Source: Novosphingobium sp.
GTDB lineage: Bacteria > Pseudomonadota > Alphaproteobacteria > Sphingomonadales > Sphingomonadaceae
DNA: 64,000 nt
Assembly (NCBI GenBank): GCA_017744735.1
Contig: JAGIAR010000001.1
Span: forward strand, 310,001 to 374,000
Direction of reading: 5' to 3'
Part shown: piece by piece, positions 46,584 to 55,091 of the stretch
Layout of the letters: the number at the start of each line of letters is the position of its first letter
Numbering within the stretch: position 1 is the first letter of the stretch
Translations under genes and position numbers: made by a program
The notes under the pieces: model-generated
The model's database searches: none
Told to the model about the DNA's origin: nothing
What the model saw: the letters and a program-made list of their open reading frames with translations, nothing else

Positions 46584-47810
46584 GTGAAGATCGTCGACGT
46601 CTGCGCGTTCTATTCCCCGCGCGGGGGCGGCGTGCGAACCTATGTCGAACAGAAGCTCGCGATCGGCCCGCAGCTCGGCCACGAGATCGTGATTCTCGCT
46701 CCGGGCAGGAACCACGCGGTGATCGAGCGCGGGGAGCGGGCGAGGATCGTCACCATCCCCTCCCCGCGCCTCCCGGTCGACCACAAATACCACTATTTCG
46801 ACGACGAGGCCGCGCTGCATCGCGCGCTGGACAATGAGGCGCCGGACTTCGTGGAAGTCTCCTCTCCCTGGCGCAGTCCGTCGCTCGTCGCGCGGTGGCA
46901 GGGCGCCGCCCCGCGCAGCCTGGTGATGCATGCCGATCCGCTGGCGGCCTATCTGTACCGCTGGTTCGGGCCGGTCCTGTCGCGCCCGACGTTGGACAGA
47001 ATGGGCGAACGCTTCTGGGACCATTTGCGCAAGCTCAGCCGCGCCTTCGATCTTACCGTCTGCGCGAATGACGACCTCGCCCGGCGGATGATCGCGGGCG
47101 GCCTGGTCAATGTGGCAACCCATCCGATGGGGGTCGATGACACGATTTTCGCGCCCGGCCGCCGCGATCCCGCGCTACGCGCCGAGCTGTTGCGGCAATG
47201 CAGCCTGCCCCCGTCCGCGGGCCTGCTCATCGCGGTCGGCCGGCTCGCTCCGGAAAAGCGCCTCCCGATGCTGATCGAAGCCGCCACGGCAGCCAGTCGC
47301 CGCCAACCGCTCGGCCTCGTGATCCTCGGCGAAGGACGCGACAAACGCGCGGTCAGACGAGCAATCGCCGGCAATCCGCACATTCGCCTGTTCGCGCCCG
47401 AAACCCGGCGCGAACGCTATGCCGCAATTCTCGCAAGCGCGGACGCCTTGCTGCACGGGTGCGAGGCCGAAACCTTCTGCATGGCGGCCGCAGAGGCGCG
47501 CGCGTGCGGCGTGCCTGTCATCGTCCCCGACCGGGGCGGAGCCTCCGATCACGCCCGCGGAGGCGCGGGCCGGTGCTATGCTTCAGGCAATCCCCAGGCC
47601 GCTGCCGACGCCATCGTCGCGCTCCTGCGGGAAACCACCCTGCCCCAGCCGTCCCGGCCGCGAAGCAACTTCGACCATTTTGCCGAGTTGTTCGATGCCT
47701 ACGCAGCCCTTGCCGGCGATCGCCGGCTCTTCGGCACCGACCAGGGTCTTCCGGCACATCTAGACCTGCCTGGGCTTCAATCAGGCGGGCTCGGCCTGGC
47801 CGCCTACTGA
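46584..47810 (+). CDS. Glycosyltransferase, GT-B fold (family 4/1-like)
   Basis: A 408-residue enzyme of GT-B fold. The N-terminal domain opens KIVDVCAFYSPRGGGVRTYV, the nucleotide-sugar enzyme pattern with a Gly-rich loop; the C-terminal donor domain has AVGRLAPEKRLPMLIEA near 225, LVILGEGRDKRAVRR near 250, and HGCEAETFCMAAAEARACGVPVI near 300 in the E-x7-E region (in pieces). This resembles PimB/MgtA-type glycolipid glycosyltransferases. GTG start at 46584 with GGAG 8 bases upstream. It converges on the hfaD-like gene. A contribution to the polysaccharide or glycolipid of the surface adhesin is possible but not shown. Confidence 0.82.
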   Translation: MKIVDVCAFYSPRGGGVRTYVEQKLAIGPQLGHEIVILAPGRNHAVIERGERARIVTIPSPRLPVDHKYHYFDDEAALHRALDNEAPDFVEVSSPWRSPSLVARWQGAAPRSLVMHADPLAAYLYRWFGPVLSRPTLDRMGERFWDHLRKLSRAFDLTVCANDDLARRMIAGGLVNVATHPMGVDDTIFAPGRRDPALRAELLRQCSLPPSAGLLIAVGRLAPEKRLPMLIEAATAASRRQPLGLVILGEGRDKRAVRRAIAGNPHIRLFAPETRRERYAAILASADALLHGCEAETFCMAAAEARACGVPVIVPDRGGASDHARGGAGRCYASGNPQAAADAIVALLRETTLPQPSRPRSNFDHFAELFDAYAALAGDRRLFGTDQGLPAHLDLPGLQSGGLGLAAY

Positions 47811-47833
47811 GGCCTGCCGCCCACGACAGCGGC

Positions 47834-47872
47834 AGAAAAAGAAAGAGCGGAAGAGCCAAGGCTCTCCCGCTC
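47834..47872 (-). terminator. Intrinsic terminator of the hfa-like operon
   Basis: On the minus strand a near-perfect 13-base stem (GAGCGGGAGAGCC pairing with GGCTCTTCCGCTC across a 2-base loop, one mismatch) is followed directly by TTTCTTTTT. It begins about 30 bases after the hfaD-like stop. No T-run follows it on the plus strand, so it acts mainly on the hfa operon. Confidence 0.85.
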
Positions 47873-47902
47873 GATCTTCGTCGATCGCGCTGTTCTAGCG
47901 GA

Positions 47903-50900
47903 TCAGTTCGCTCCCAGCGTGCTGATCGCGTTGTTGCCGACCGCAGTGGCCGTGATCGAGTTGCTCGTCACGCCGAGCGCGCTGCCGGTGACGGCACCGC
48001 TGGTCGAGGTGATGCCGTAGGCCACAGTGGTGACCGAGGCCGTGACCGCCGCGCTGTTGTACTGGCGGTTGCCCACCACCGCGGTCGGCATCCCGGTATT
48101 GAGCGGGGCCAGCGCCAGCGTGTTGGTGGCGGTGTTGCCGTAGGCGGCCGCCGCGACGCTGTTGCCGATCACGCCGATCGTGGCGTTGATGGCGGTGTTG
48201 CCGGTGGTGCCGTTCAGCGCAACCAGGTAGCTCGCATCCTGGCTCGATGCCGACACAGCGCCCGTGTTCACCTGGTTGTTGTAGACGGCAAACGTGGCGT
48301 CTTCCGTCCCTGCAACCAGCGACGGGTTGGAGCCGATCGTGCTCGTCGCCGAGTTGCCGTTCGCCGCACCGTAGTCCGCACCCGCCGAGACGTTCAGCGA
48401 GTTGCTGGCCGCGTTGCCGCGCGCCAGGGCAGTGGTGCTGTTGCCGCCCAGCGTTACGCCGCTGTTGAGCACAGCCCCGTTTCCGCCACCCGTGAAGGTG
48501 CCCTGGAGAGCGATACCGGCAGACGTCGTCGCCGAAGCGGTGACGGCCACTTGGTTCGCTTGGCCGTTGTCGACCGCACCGCTGACATCGAGGCTGGAAC
48601 CGGCCGCGAGATCCATCGAGTTGACCGCACGGTTGGCCGAGGCTTCGGCCGAGGTGCTGTTGCCGCTGATGGCCACCGAGCTGTTCGCGATGTTGTCGGT
48701 GTTGGCCACGCCCGAGTCATCGTTGTAGATGGCGGTCGTCGCGTCGGCGGTAATGCTGGCCGAACTCCTGGTCGACTGCACGTTCAACAGCAGATGATCG
48801 GCAGTTACCGCGTGCGCCGGGGCGCTTGTATTCTGCGCGATCGTCGCGTTGCTGTTGCCACCGTTCACCGCATCGGCATTGGTCACCTCCACCGTCGTTT
48901 CGTTGGTCGCATTGTTGGCGACCGCGAGTGCGACGTTGGTGTTATCCGACATGCTGACGCTCGAACCCGACATTCCCGCCGGAGCGTAGATGTCGAGATC
49001 CGAAGTGGCGCTGACCGGAGCCCCGACCGTCTGATAGGAGAGGAGCGCCGAACCCGCAGCGAGATTGGTCGCCGAGATATCGACGGTGCTGGAGCCGTTG
49101 TTGGCCACAGCCCGCGAACTCTGGGTATTGCCGTCGACCGAAAGCGAGGTGGTGGTGATGTCGCTGGCATCGTTCATGTCGATTGCGAAAGTACCATATA
49201 CCTCGCTGGCGATCTGGTCGGTTCCGACCCCGATGGTCTGCCAGTTCGTCAGGCTGTAGTCCGACTGCGCCGTGGCGCTCTGGTTGCCTACCACCTCCGC
49301 GCTTGATGCCGCGTAGGCACTGCCGCCCGTGTCGTTGGTGCTGGACACGGAGAGGGCATTCGCCGCGCTGTTTCCGGTGACCGAACCGGCAGTTGTGTTG
49401 CCGTTCACTTCGACCGTCGTGTTGACCAGGTTGCCGCCAACGGCAACGGTCACGCCACCCACGTTCGGGCTACCCGGCAGGGGACCATGAGCCGGGACCG
49501 TGGGAGCGGTGAACCCGATGAAGCTGATGGTCTCGTCGCCAAGGCCGCCCCCACCGGTGCCGTAGCTCAGGCCGTTGAAGTCCGGATAGACGGTATAGCT
49601 GCCGACCGGGATCGTGAACGAGGAGTTCGCGCCCGAGACGATGTTGGTCACGTAGCCGAGGCTTTGCAGATAAGCCACTTCCGCCGGGGTGAACGTGTGC
49701 CCGGTGAAGGTGACCACCAGCGGGTTGGTCGCAACGTCGAGAACATGCGTAACCGAGTTGTAGTTGACGTAGCCCACACCGGAGCCGATGTCGTTGGTAG
49801 TGCCACCGGTCAGCTGCGGAGCCGCCGGCTGCGGATCGTCACCCTCGATCCCGATCAGGGCCGATACCGAACCGTTGACGGTCTGGAAATTGGTCAGCGA
49901 CCCGGTCGTGGAGAGCGTGTTGCCCGCCAGGTCCAGCAAATTGTCCGCCCGGTTTGCAGTGGCGCTGGCGCTCAGCCCGTTCCCGTTGCTGACAATGCTG
50001 CTGCCGATATTGGTGGCTTCGTTGCCGTTCGCGACCTCGGTGAGAATGTTCGCCGAGCTGGTGCCGCCGGTATTGCGCAGGCTCGCCGTGATGCTGCCGT
50101 CCTGCGACTGCGCGCTGTTCACGCTGAACGCTCCGTCGGTGACGATGGCGAAGTTGGTGGGCCCGCCGGTGACCGAGGCGGAACCGCCCCCGGCAGTCGC
50201 GGCCGTGTCGATGCTGGTCGCATCGGCCGTGAGGCTGCTGCCCGCAAGGCTACCGTAAGCCAGCGCCTGAACCGTGTTGTCGGAGGTCGAGATCGACGAA
50301 GCCGAGACCTTGTCCCCGACATAGGTGTGCACCGTGTCTTCGCCCGTTGCCCGCGCGGTAATGGTGGTGTCGCCAGTCACAGTCTGGGCGTTGGTCACGT
50401 TCATGACCGCGGCAAAGGTTCCCGGAGCCGTGTCGAGATTGCCAACCGAAAGCTCCGCACCGTTGCTGGCATTGTTGCCATAGGCCGCAGCGGCGACGGC
50501 ATTGCGATCGTTGCTGATCGAGCTGCCCTGTTCGAGGTCCGCAGTGTTGTTCGACAGAGTATCGTCACCCAGAGCGACGGTGAACGATCCGTCCGAACCC
50601 GCCGTGGCACTGATAGTCGCCGAGGTCGACTGGTCGTTCAATAGGCCGAAAGCAGCCTTTACCGACGGCGCATTGGTGTTGTCGAGCACGAAGCCCTTGG
50701 TCGCCGCATTGCGATAGTTGACCGTCGATGCGACCGTGCCATTGGCGGCGGTGTCGATGGTAGCGCTTTCGGCGCCGACATCGAGCGAGTTGCTCACGAG
50801 GCCACCATAGGCCACCGCCCGCTGCAGGTTGTCCGTCAGCGCGACATCGCTGCCGTGCTGTTCGCGCGTGTCGATATAGGCGTTGGACGAGCTGGTCGCG

Positions 50901-52804
50901 GTCACCGCCGAAGCGTCGGCGATGATCTGGACGCTGGCGACACCGCCCCCGGCGCCCCTGGTCGGGGTTTCATCGACGACGGTTGTGTTCAGCGAAAGCG
51001 CGTTGGAACCGCTGCTGCCGACGGCGACGGCCTCCTGCACATTTTTGCTGACCGTCAAATCGTCACTGTTCGTGCCGCCTTGGATCGCGTTGTTGTAGAC
51101 CGTCCGGAGATCGACGTTGGAATCGTCGCTCGCCGCAACATTGCTGCTGTACTGGCTCTGGATGCTCGTCACCAGCGCGCTGCCCGTTGCATGCACATTG
51201 CCGTCCGGCCCGGTGCCGCCGGTCAGGCTGACGCCGGTCGCGGGGAATTCCAGCGAAACCGTGTCGAGTGTGGCGCTCTGGCCGACCTGGTTGCCGTAGG
51301 CCGTTGCCGAGAAGCTGTTGCCGTTCACGGCCACGGTGCTGCCCACGGGCGCTTCCACGTTCGCCAGCGGATCGACGACCGCCGAGGTCGTACCGTCGAC
51401 CGAAGCGGTGGTGTTCGCGAAGGTGTTGGTCTGCTGGTTGGCAACCGCCACGCTAGCCGAGAACGAGGCGATGTTGTCGCCGGTCGCGAAGGCGCTGGTG
51501 GCGGTGTTGCCGCGCGCCGCCGCGGTGGTTGCGTTGTCGGATACCGAGATCGAACCGTTGACGAGACGCTCCACAGCCGCGCCGGTCTCGGCCTCGGTGG
51601 TGGTCGCGGCCACGTTCACGCGATCGCCGGACGTGCCGACGTTGCCCTGGCTGTTGTGGATGACCAGATCGGCATTCGCGGCGCTCGTCATCGCGAGCGT
51701 GTTATAGGCCGTGTCGACCGTGGCGGCCGTGCCGGCCAGACCATCGACGGAGACCTGATCGGCGATCATGACGCGATTGCCGGCGACGCCGTCGCCGAGC
51801 GCTTCGTTGCCGCTCGCACTGCTGCTGATCGTGTTGCCTTCGACCGAGAGGCTGCCGGTCAGCGTGTTGGTGCCGGCGGTCGAGTCGATCGTCGCAAGGA
51901 TGGTCGAATCGCTGTTGGTACCGGACAGATCCGCAGTGTTGAGCTGCGCATTGGTGAGGACCGCGGTCCCGGCAAAGATCGAGGGCGCGCCCGACTGGAC
52001 GTCGATCGTCGAATCCGAGCTGTTGCCCTTGATCGAGGCGGCGATGGTGTTGTTGTTGAGTGCAGGAGCCGACGCGAGCGTCTGTGTGCTCGTGCTGATC
52101 AGGTCGAGCGTGACTTCGTTGCCCGACGCGGACGCCGTGGCCGAGCTGCCCAGCGATTCCTGAACCGTGCTGGCGGCGAGCCCGCCGGCGGCGGTGAGCG
52201 ACGGCGATCCGGTCGAGATCGACGAAGATCCGGCCGTGCTCGAGGCATAGCCGATCGGAATGTCGCCCGCGATCGTGTTGCTGCTGTTGTTGACCGTCGC
52301 ATCGGCTTCGATGCTGTTGCCGCTCGCGGACAGGCCGACGGTAGCGAGATTGTCGAGGTCGATCGTGATCGTGTTGTCGGTCGCGGCCGAGGAAACCAGC
52401 GCGGTATTGATCTCCAGCGAGGACGACGCGGCGCCATCGCCGTCATCGTTTCCGCTTACCGAGGGATCGAGCGAATTGATGACATTGTTCGCGATGGCAG
52501 ACGAGAGCACGTCATTGCCGTCGACCGTGAAATTGGTGTTGGTGCCCAGCGACACATCCTGATCGATCTGCCCGGTCGTACCGACGACGCTCGCGGTAAC
52601 AGCGCTCACGTTCTCCAGCGTGGTGTTGATCACGTTGTGCGCGTCAACCGTGGCGGTCGAGTCGGGCGCAGCAGTCGGCGTCACGGTCGTGGTGGCGGCT
52701 TCCGCGCCGGTGGCGAAACCTCCGGTCGCGATCATGGTCGTGGCCATGGCGCCACCAACGGTCGCCAGGAAATGACCCCGGCCTTTAACGGAATTCCAAT
52801 TCAT
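47903..52804 (-). CDS. hfaD: Giant HfaD-like secreted adhesin with curli-like repeats
   Basis: A 1633-residue secreted protein. Signal peptide at about 1-37 (basic start, AMATTMIATGGFATGAEA). The rest is built of about 18 degenerate repeats, spaced on average 85-90 residues, with the core [VI]xxN-x3-A-x-A-x-[GA]N-x-A-x-N-x-L, each usually paired with an N-x-Q-x-N-x3-V-x-A segment as in curlin-type amyloids. Examples: VIGNSVAAAAYGNTATNTL, ISGNSTSAEASANRAVNSM, NNQVNTGAVSAS. Residues about 983-1120 are a non-repeat insert. The only Cys-free, Asn/Ser/Thr/Ala/Gly-rich composition fits a surface fibre. It follows the CsgG-like gene, so I infer secretion by that pore and the role of Caulobacter HfaD (holdfast anchor). 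It is far larger than Caulobacter HfaD as I recall it (about 400 residues). ATG has AGGGGG upstream. Confidence 0.72.
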   Translation of the reverse strand: MNWNSVKGRGHFLATVGGAMATTMIATGGFATGAEAATTTVTPTAAPDSTATVDAHNVINTTLENVSAVTASVVGTTGQIDQDVSLGTNTNFTVDGNDVLSSAIANNVINSLDPSVSGNDDGDGAASSSLEINTALVSSAATDNTITIDLDNLATVGLSASGNSIEADATVNNSSNTIAGDIPIGYASSTAGSSSISTGSPSLTAAGGLAASTVQESLGSSATASASGNEVTLDLISTSTQTLASAPALNNNTIAASIKGNSSDSTIDVQSGAPSIFAGTAVLTNAQLNTADLSGTNSDSTILATIDSTAGTNTLTGSLSVEGNTISSSASGNEALGDGVAGNRVMIADQVSVDGLAGTAATVDTAYNTLAMTSAANADLVIHNSQGNVGTSGDRVNVAATTTEAETGAAVERLVNGSISVSDNATTAAARGNTATSAFATGDNIASFSASVAVANQQTNTFANTTASVDGTTSAVVDPLANVEAPVGSTVAVNGNSFSATAYGNQVGQSATLDTVSLEFPATGVSLTGGTGPDGNVHATGSALVTSIQSQYSSNVAASDDSNVDLRTVYNNAIQGGTNSDDLTVSKNVQEAVAVGSSGSNALSLNTTVVDETPTRGAGGGVASVQIIADASAVTATSSSNAYIDTREQHGSDVALTDNLQRAVAYGGLVSNSLDVGAESATIDTAANGTVASTVNYRNAATKGFVLDNTNAPSVKAAFGLLNDQSTSATISATAGSDGSFTVALGDDTLSNNTADLEQGSSISNDRNAVAAAAYGNNASNGAELSVGNLDTAPGTFAAVMNVTNAQTVTGDTTITARATGEDTVHTYVGDKVSASSISTSDNTVQALAYGSLAGSSLTADATSIDTAATAGGGSASVTGGPTNFAIVTDGAFSVNSAQSQDGSITASLRNTGGTSSANILTEVANGNEATNIGSSIVSNGNGLSASATANRADNLLDLAGNTLSTTGSLTNFQTVNGSVSALIGIEGDDPQPAAPQLTGGTTNDIGSGVGYVNYNSVTHVLDVATNPLVVTFTGHTFTPAEVAYLQSLGYVTNIVSGANSSFTIPVGSYTVYPDFNGLSYGTGGGGLGDETISFIGFTAPTVPAHGPLPGSPNVGGVTVAVGGNLVNTTVEVNGNTTAGSVTGNSAANALSVSSTNDTGGSAYAASSAEVVGNQSATAQSDYSLTNWQTIGVGTDQIASEVYGTFAIDMNDASDITTTSLSVDGNTQSSRAVANNGSSTVDISATNLAAGSALLSYQTVGAPVSATSDLDIYAPAGMSGSSVSMSDNTNVALAVANNATNETTVEVTNADAVNGGNSNATIAQNTSAPAHAVTADHLLLNVQSTRSSASITADATTAIYNDDSGVANTDNIANSSVAISGNSTSAEASANRAVNSMDLAAGSSLDVSGAVDNGQANQVAVTASATTSAGIALQGTFTGGGNGAVLNSGVTLGGNSTTALARGNAASNSLNVSAGADYGAANGNSATSTIGSNPSLVAGTEDATFAVYNNQVNTGAVSASSQDASYLVALNGTTGNTAINATIGVIGNSVAAAAYGNTATNTLALAPLNTGMPTAVVGNRQYNSAAVTASVTTVAYGITSTSGAVTGSALGVTSNSITATAVGNNAISTLGAN
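47930..52660 (-). repeat. Protein-level repeat array within hfaD-like gene
   Basis: About 18 copies of the [VI]xxN-x3-A-x-A-x-[GA]N-x-A-x-N-x-L unit can be read from the first (VDGNDVLSSAIANNVINSL) to the last (VTSNSITATAVGNNAISTL, at the C-terminus). The copies are strongly diverged, so at DNA level they are not near-identical tandem repeats. The array is interrupted once, at about 49440-49855, by a unique insert. Confidence 0.75.
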
Positions 52805-52965
52805 ACTTGCCCCCTTTTTCAATATCGCCGCGACGCCCACCAGGACGTCCTTCAGCAGAGACGATCTCGATTAAACAATTGATATTATTATATTTTTAAC
52901 CCGAAGAAGCGCTTTTCTTATTTCTCTCTTCCAAACTTGCATCGGTCCGGAATCCCCGCGCCCGG
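52805..52965. promoter_or_regulatory. hfaB-hfaD gap with AT-rich stretch
   Basis: The 161 bases between the CsgG-like stop and the hfaD-like start contain an almost pure A/T run at about 52869-52900, including on the minus strand TTAA followed seven bases later by ATAA, one base off a full CtrA box (TTAA-N7-TTAA). A second promoter for hfaD is therefore possible. No terminator is visible. Confidence 0.35.
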
Positions 52966-54315
52966 TCAGCCGCCGATCCGCAACCGCGCTATTTCCTGCA
53001 TGCCGGGGCCATCGCGATGGATCGAAGTGTCCGCCGCATCCGGCTGCCAGGTCACCTGCACGGCGCCGGGCGCGATCCCCTTGCTGGCAAGCGCACTGGT
53101 GATCGTCGCAATCCGTTGCCGGGTCAGCGCGTCTCGCTTGCTGGGATCGAAATTCTCGGTCTCGCGGGCGGTAATCAGGACGTTGACGCCGCCCTGCTTG
53201 GACGCGGCGGCGATCTGTTCGATGCGGCCGAGCGCATCGCCCATGAGCACCGTCGAACCGAATTCGAAGCTGACCTGCACCTCCGGACCGCTCGCCGCTG
53301 CCGCGCCGCCTGCGGTACTCTGATTCACCGGCACGCCCGAGCTCACCATCGGACCGGCAAAGCCGCCAGACGGGTTTGCCACCTGCCTGAGCTTTTCCGC
53401 CGGCGTCTTCGAATAACTCGCGCCGATCTGAACCGCCTTGCACGGCTCGTAATCGACACCCGTGACCGCCGAGACGAGGCGAATGACGCCCTCTTCCATT
53501 GCCGTGCGGATGCCGAGCTGCAGCGGCTCCTGGCCGCGCGCACCGATGTTGATGTCGAACAGGTCGCTGCCGAAGAAGCGGAATATGTTGGCGCCGACCT
53601 CGTAGCCGGTGAACTGCTTCGAGAGGCTGACGGTCTTTTTCACCATCAAGGTCTTGGTATCGACGATGCGCAGATCGATCGCCACCTGCTGGCTATAGGT
53701 GCGCCCCTTCCCGCCAACCTGATCGATGCCGATGTCGACGCCGCCCGAACCGATGTCGTAATTCACCTCGGTGATGCCGCCGACGATGAAATAGTCCGAT
53801 TGCTGGATCGTGCCGCCGAAATAGGGCAGCCACGGCACCTGCTGCGTCCCGTTGGGCCCGCCGAGCTGGTGGGTTTCCCCATCGCCGAGCTGGCGCCGGT
53901 CGATGTAGGAAAGTTCGCGCTCCGCCACCGAGGGATCGAAGCGTTCGGCGATCCGCACCGCGCCGGAAAGCTTGCCGAGCGCGGAATAGACCATCAGCGA
54001 TCCACCTTGGGTGATCGCATTGCCTTCGTTCAGCGAATATTTGCCGGTGAAGTCCTTCACTTCGCCTACGCTGACCACGATCGGCTGCTTGCCGGTCGAC
54101 GCGACATGGTCGGCAAAGCACGCCAGCACCCCTTCCAGCGGTGTAACGTTGTCGCGCACCGGAGGGCCGACCACCAGCGGGATTTCGCCCGGAGCGATTT
54201 GTTCGCGCGGCGGCGTGGCGCAGCCGGCTATCAACGCCAACGAGGACACAGCAAAAACGATGCGCCCGATTCTTCCGGTCCGGCGGAACCCGGCGTCCAC
54301 TTTCGACACGACCAC
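52966..54315 (-). CDS. hfaB: CsgG/HfaB-like outer-membrane secretion lipoprotein with OmpA-like C-terminus
   Basis: A 449-residue outer-membrane lipoprotein. The lipobox is LIAGC at about residues 27-31 after a basic N-terminus. Residues about 45-285 are a CsgG domain (VVSVGEVKDFTGKYS, YFIVGGITEVNYDIGS, YSQQVAIDLRIVDTKTLMVKKTVSLSKQ in parts), the fold that forms the nonameric curli-secretion pore. Residues about 345-449 look like a degenerate OmpA-family peptidoglycan-binding domain (VSFEFGSTVLMGD, DPSKRDALTRQRIATI). CsgG itself is only 277 residues, so this is extended. GTG at 54315 begins 4 bases after the hfaA-like stop; a second in-frame GTG lies two codons in. Confidence 0.82.
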   Translation of the reverse strand: MVVSKVDAGFRRTGRIGRIVFAVSSLALIAGCATPPREQIAPGEIPLVVGPPVRDNVTPLEGVLACFADHVASTGKQPIVVSVGEVKDFTGKYSLNEGNAITQGGSLMVYSALGKLSGAVRIAERFDPSVAERELSYIDRRQLGDGETHQLGGPNGTQQVPWLPYFGGTIQQSDYFIVGGITEVNYDIGSGGVDIGIDQVGGKGRTYSQQVAIDLRIVDTKTLMVKKTVSLSKQFTGYEVGANIFRFFGSDLFDINIGARGQEPLQLGIRTAMEEGVIRLVSAVTGVDYEPCKAVQIGASYSKTPAEKLRQVANPSGGFAGPMVSSGVPVNQSTAGGAAAASGPEVQVSFEFGSTVLMGDALGRIEQIAAASKQGGVNVLITARETENFDPSKRDALTRQRIATITSALASKGIAPGAVQVTWQPDAADTSIHRDGPGMQEIARLRIGG

Positions 54316-54319
54316 GAGC

Positions 54320-54850
54320 TCAGTTCATCGCGTGGGAGAAGGAGCAGGCGGTGCTGCCGTCGACACTGGCGGTCTGATTGCCGGTGTTGTTCTGGTCCGA
54401 ATTGAGCGCCTGGTTCGGCGATCCGGACACATGGGTGCTGACGCTGCCGTCCACCGACGCCCCGACATGCCCGGAATTGGTCTGGTCGTTCAACGCTTGG
54501 TTGTCACCCTTCCAACCATCGATGTTGGAGTCGCTTGAATTGCCCGTGGCATCCGCCGAAGGGCCCGACGTGGTGGGCGAATTGGCGAGGTTGGTGTTGG
54601 TGCCCTCATTGCCGGTCGCCGTGGAGGCGATGCTGCAATTGTACTGGCGCTCGATCGTGGTGTTGTAGACCGGAGGAGAATAGTAGCCGCTCTTCTTCTT
54701 CTCGATCATGTCTGCGATCGCGGCCTGGTTCACCTTGTCGGTCGTGGTTTGGAACTGCCAGGCGTAGTTTTCGCCGACGTTGTTCGCCAGCGCAGCACCG
54801 CCGGCGCTAGCCAGCATCGCGAAGCCCGCGACGGCCAATATACCCTTCAT
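54320..54850 (-). CDS. hfaA: HfaA-like secreted curlin-type protein
   Basis: A 176-residue secreted protein with a clear signal peptide (1-22, ending ALA). The mature part contains two copies of NQALN-(S)DQxNxG-x3-ASVDGS near residues 115 and 145, matching the Q/N ladder of curlin repeats and of the large downstream protein. Cys in RQYNCSIAS and STACSFSH could form one disulfide. In Caulobacter, HfaA is a small curlin-like protein secreted through HfaB; the same order (small Q/N-rich protein, CsgG homologue, large protein) is seen here, which is the main basis for the name. ATG is preceded by GGGGG. First gene of the hfa-like operon. Confidence 0.72.
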   Translation of the reverse strand: MKGILAVAGFAMLASAGGAALANNVGENYAWQFQTTTDKVNQAAIADMIEKKKSGYYSPPVYNTTIERQYNCSIASTATGNEGTNTNLANSPTTSGPSADATGNSSDSNIDGWKGDNQALNDQTNSGHVGASVDGSVSTHVSGSPNQALNSDQNNTGNQTASVDGSTACSFSHAMN

Positions 54851-54907
54851 GATACCCCCTGGCCCCTTCTCGGAGGAGCAATCTCGTTCCCAAGCGACGA
54901 CGCTCTG

Positions 54908-54915
54908 TTAACCAT
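54908..54915 (+). promoter_or_regulatory. CtrA-type half-site upstream of hfaA-like gene
   Basis: TTAACCAT, the common alphaproteobacterial CtrA half-site, 58 bases before the hfaA-like start. It continues so that TTTT follows seven bases after TTAA, close to the full TTAA-N7-TTAA box. A second TTAACCAT is at 55071-55078. The caulobacter hfa operon is reported to be CtrA-controlled; here this is inference from the motif. Confidence 0.5.
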
Positions 54916-55070
54916 AAATTTTGCCGAGATCAACGGTCGATTATGTTGTTAGTCAATGGCAGGTGGGGAAAAAATCCATAACCTTCAGAATCTTGAGCGG
55001 GGAGCGGCACGAAATTCTCCGGCGAACGCCCCAACGGGCCGAGCCGGCCCGGAGCTTCATGCGGCAAAAA

Positions 55071-55078
55071 TTAACCAT
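55071..55078 (+). promoter_or_regulatory. Second CtrA-type half-site
   Basis: A second TTAACCAT, identical to that at 54908-54915, in an AT-rich spot between the zinc-ribbon gene end and the hfa promoter. At about 220 bases from hfaA it would be distal, so its role is less certain. Confidence 0.35.
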
Positions 55079-55091
55079 AATTGCATACACT

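Noticed and set aside
50855-52882. Long plus-strand open frame opposite the hfaD-like repeats
   Set aside because: It mirrors the repeat structure of the minus-strand gene, with no signal peptide or ribosome site; the minus-strand frame has both plus curli-like repeats and operon context.
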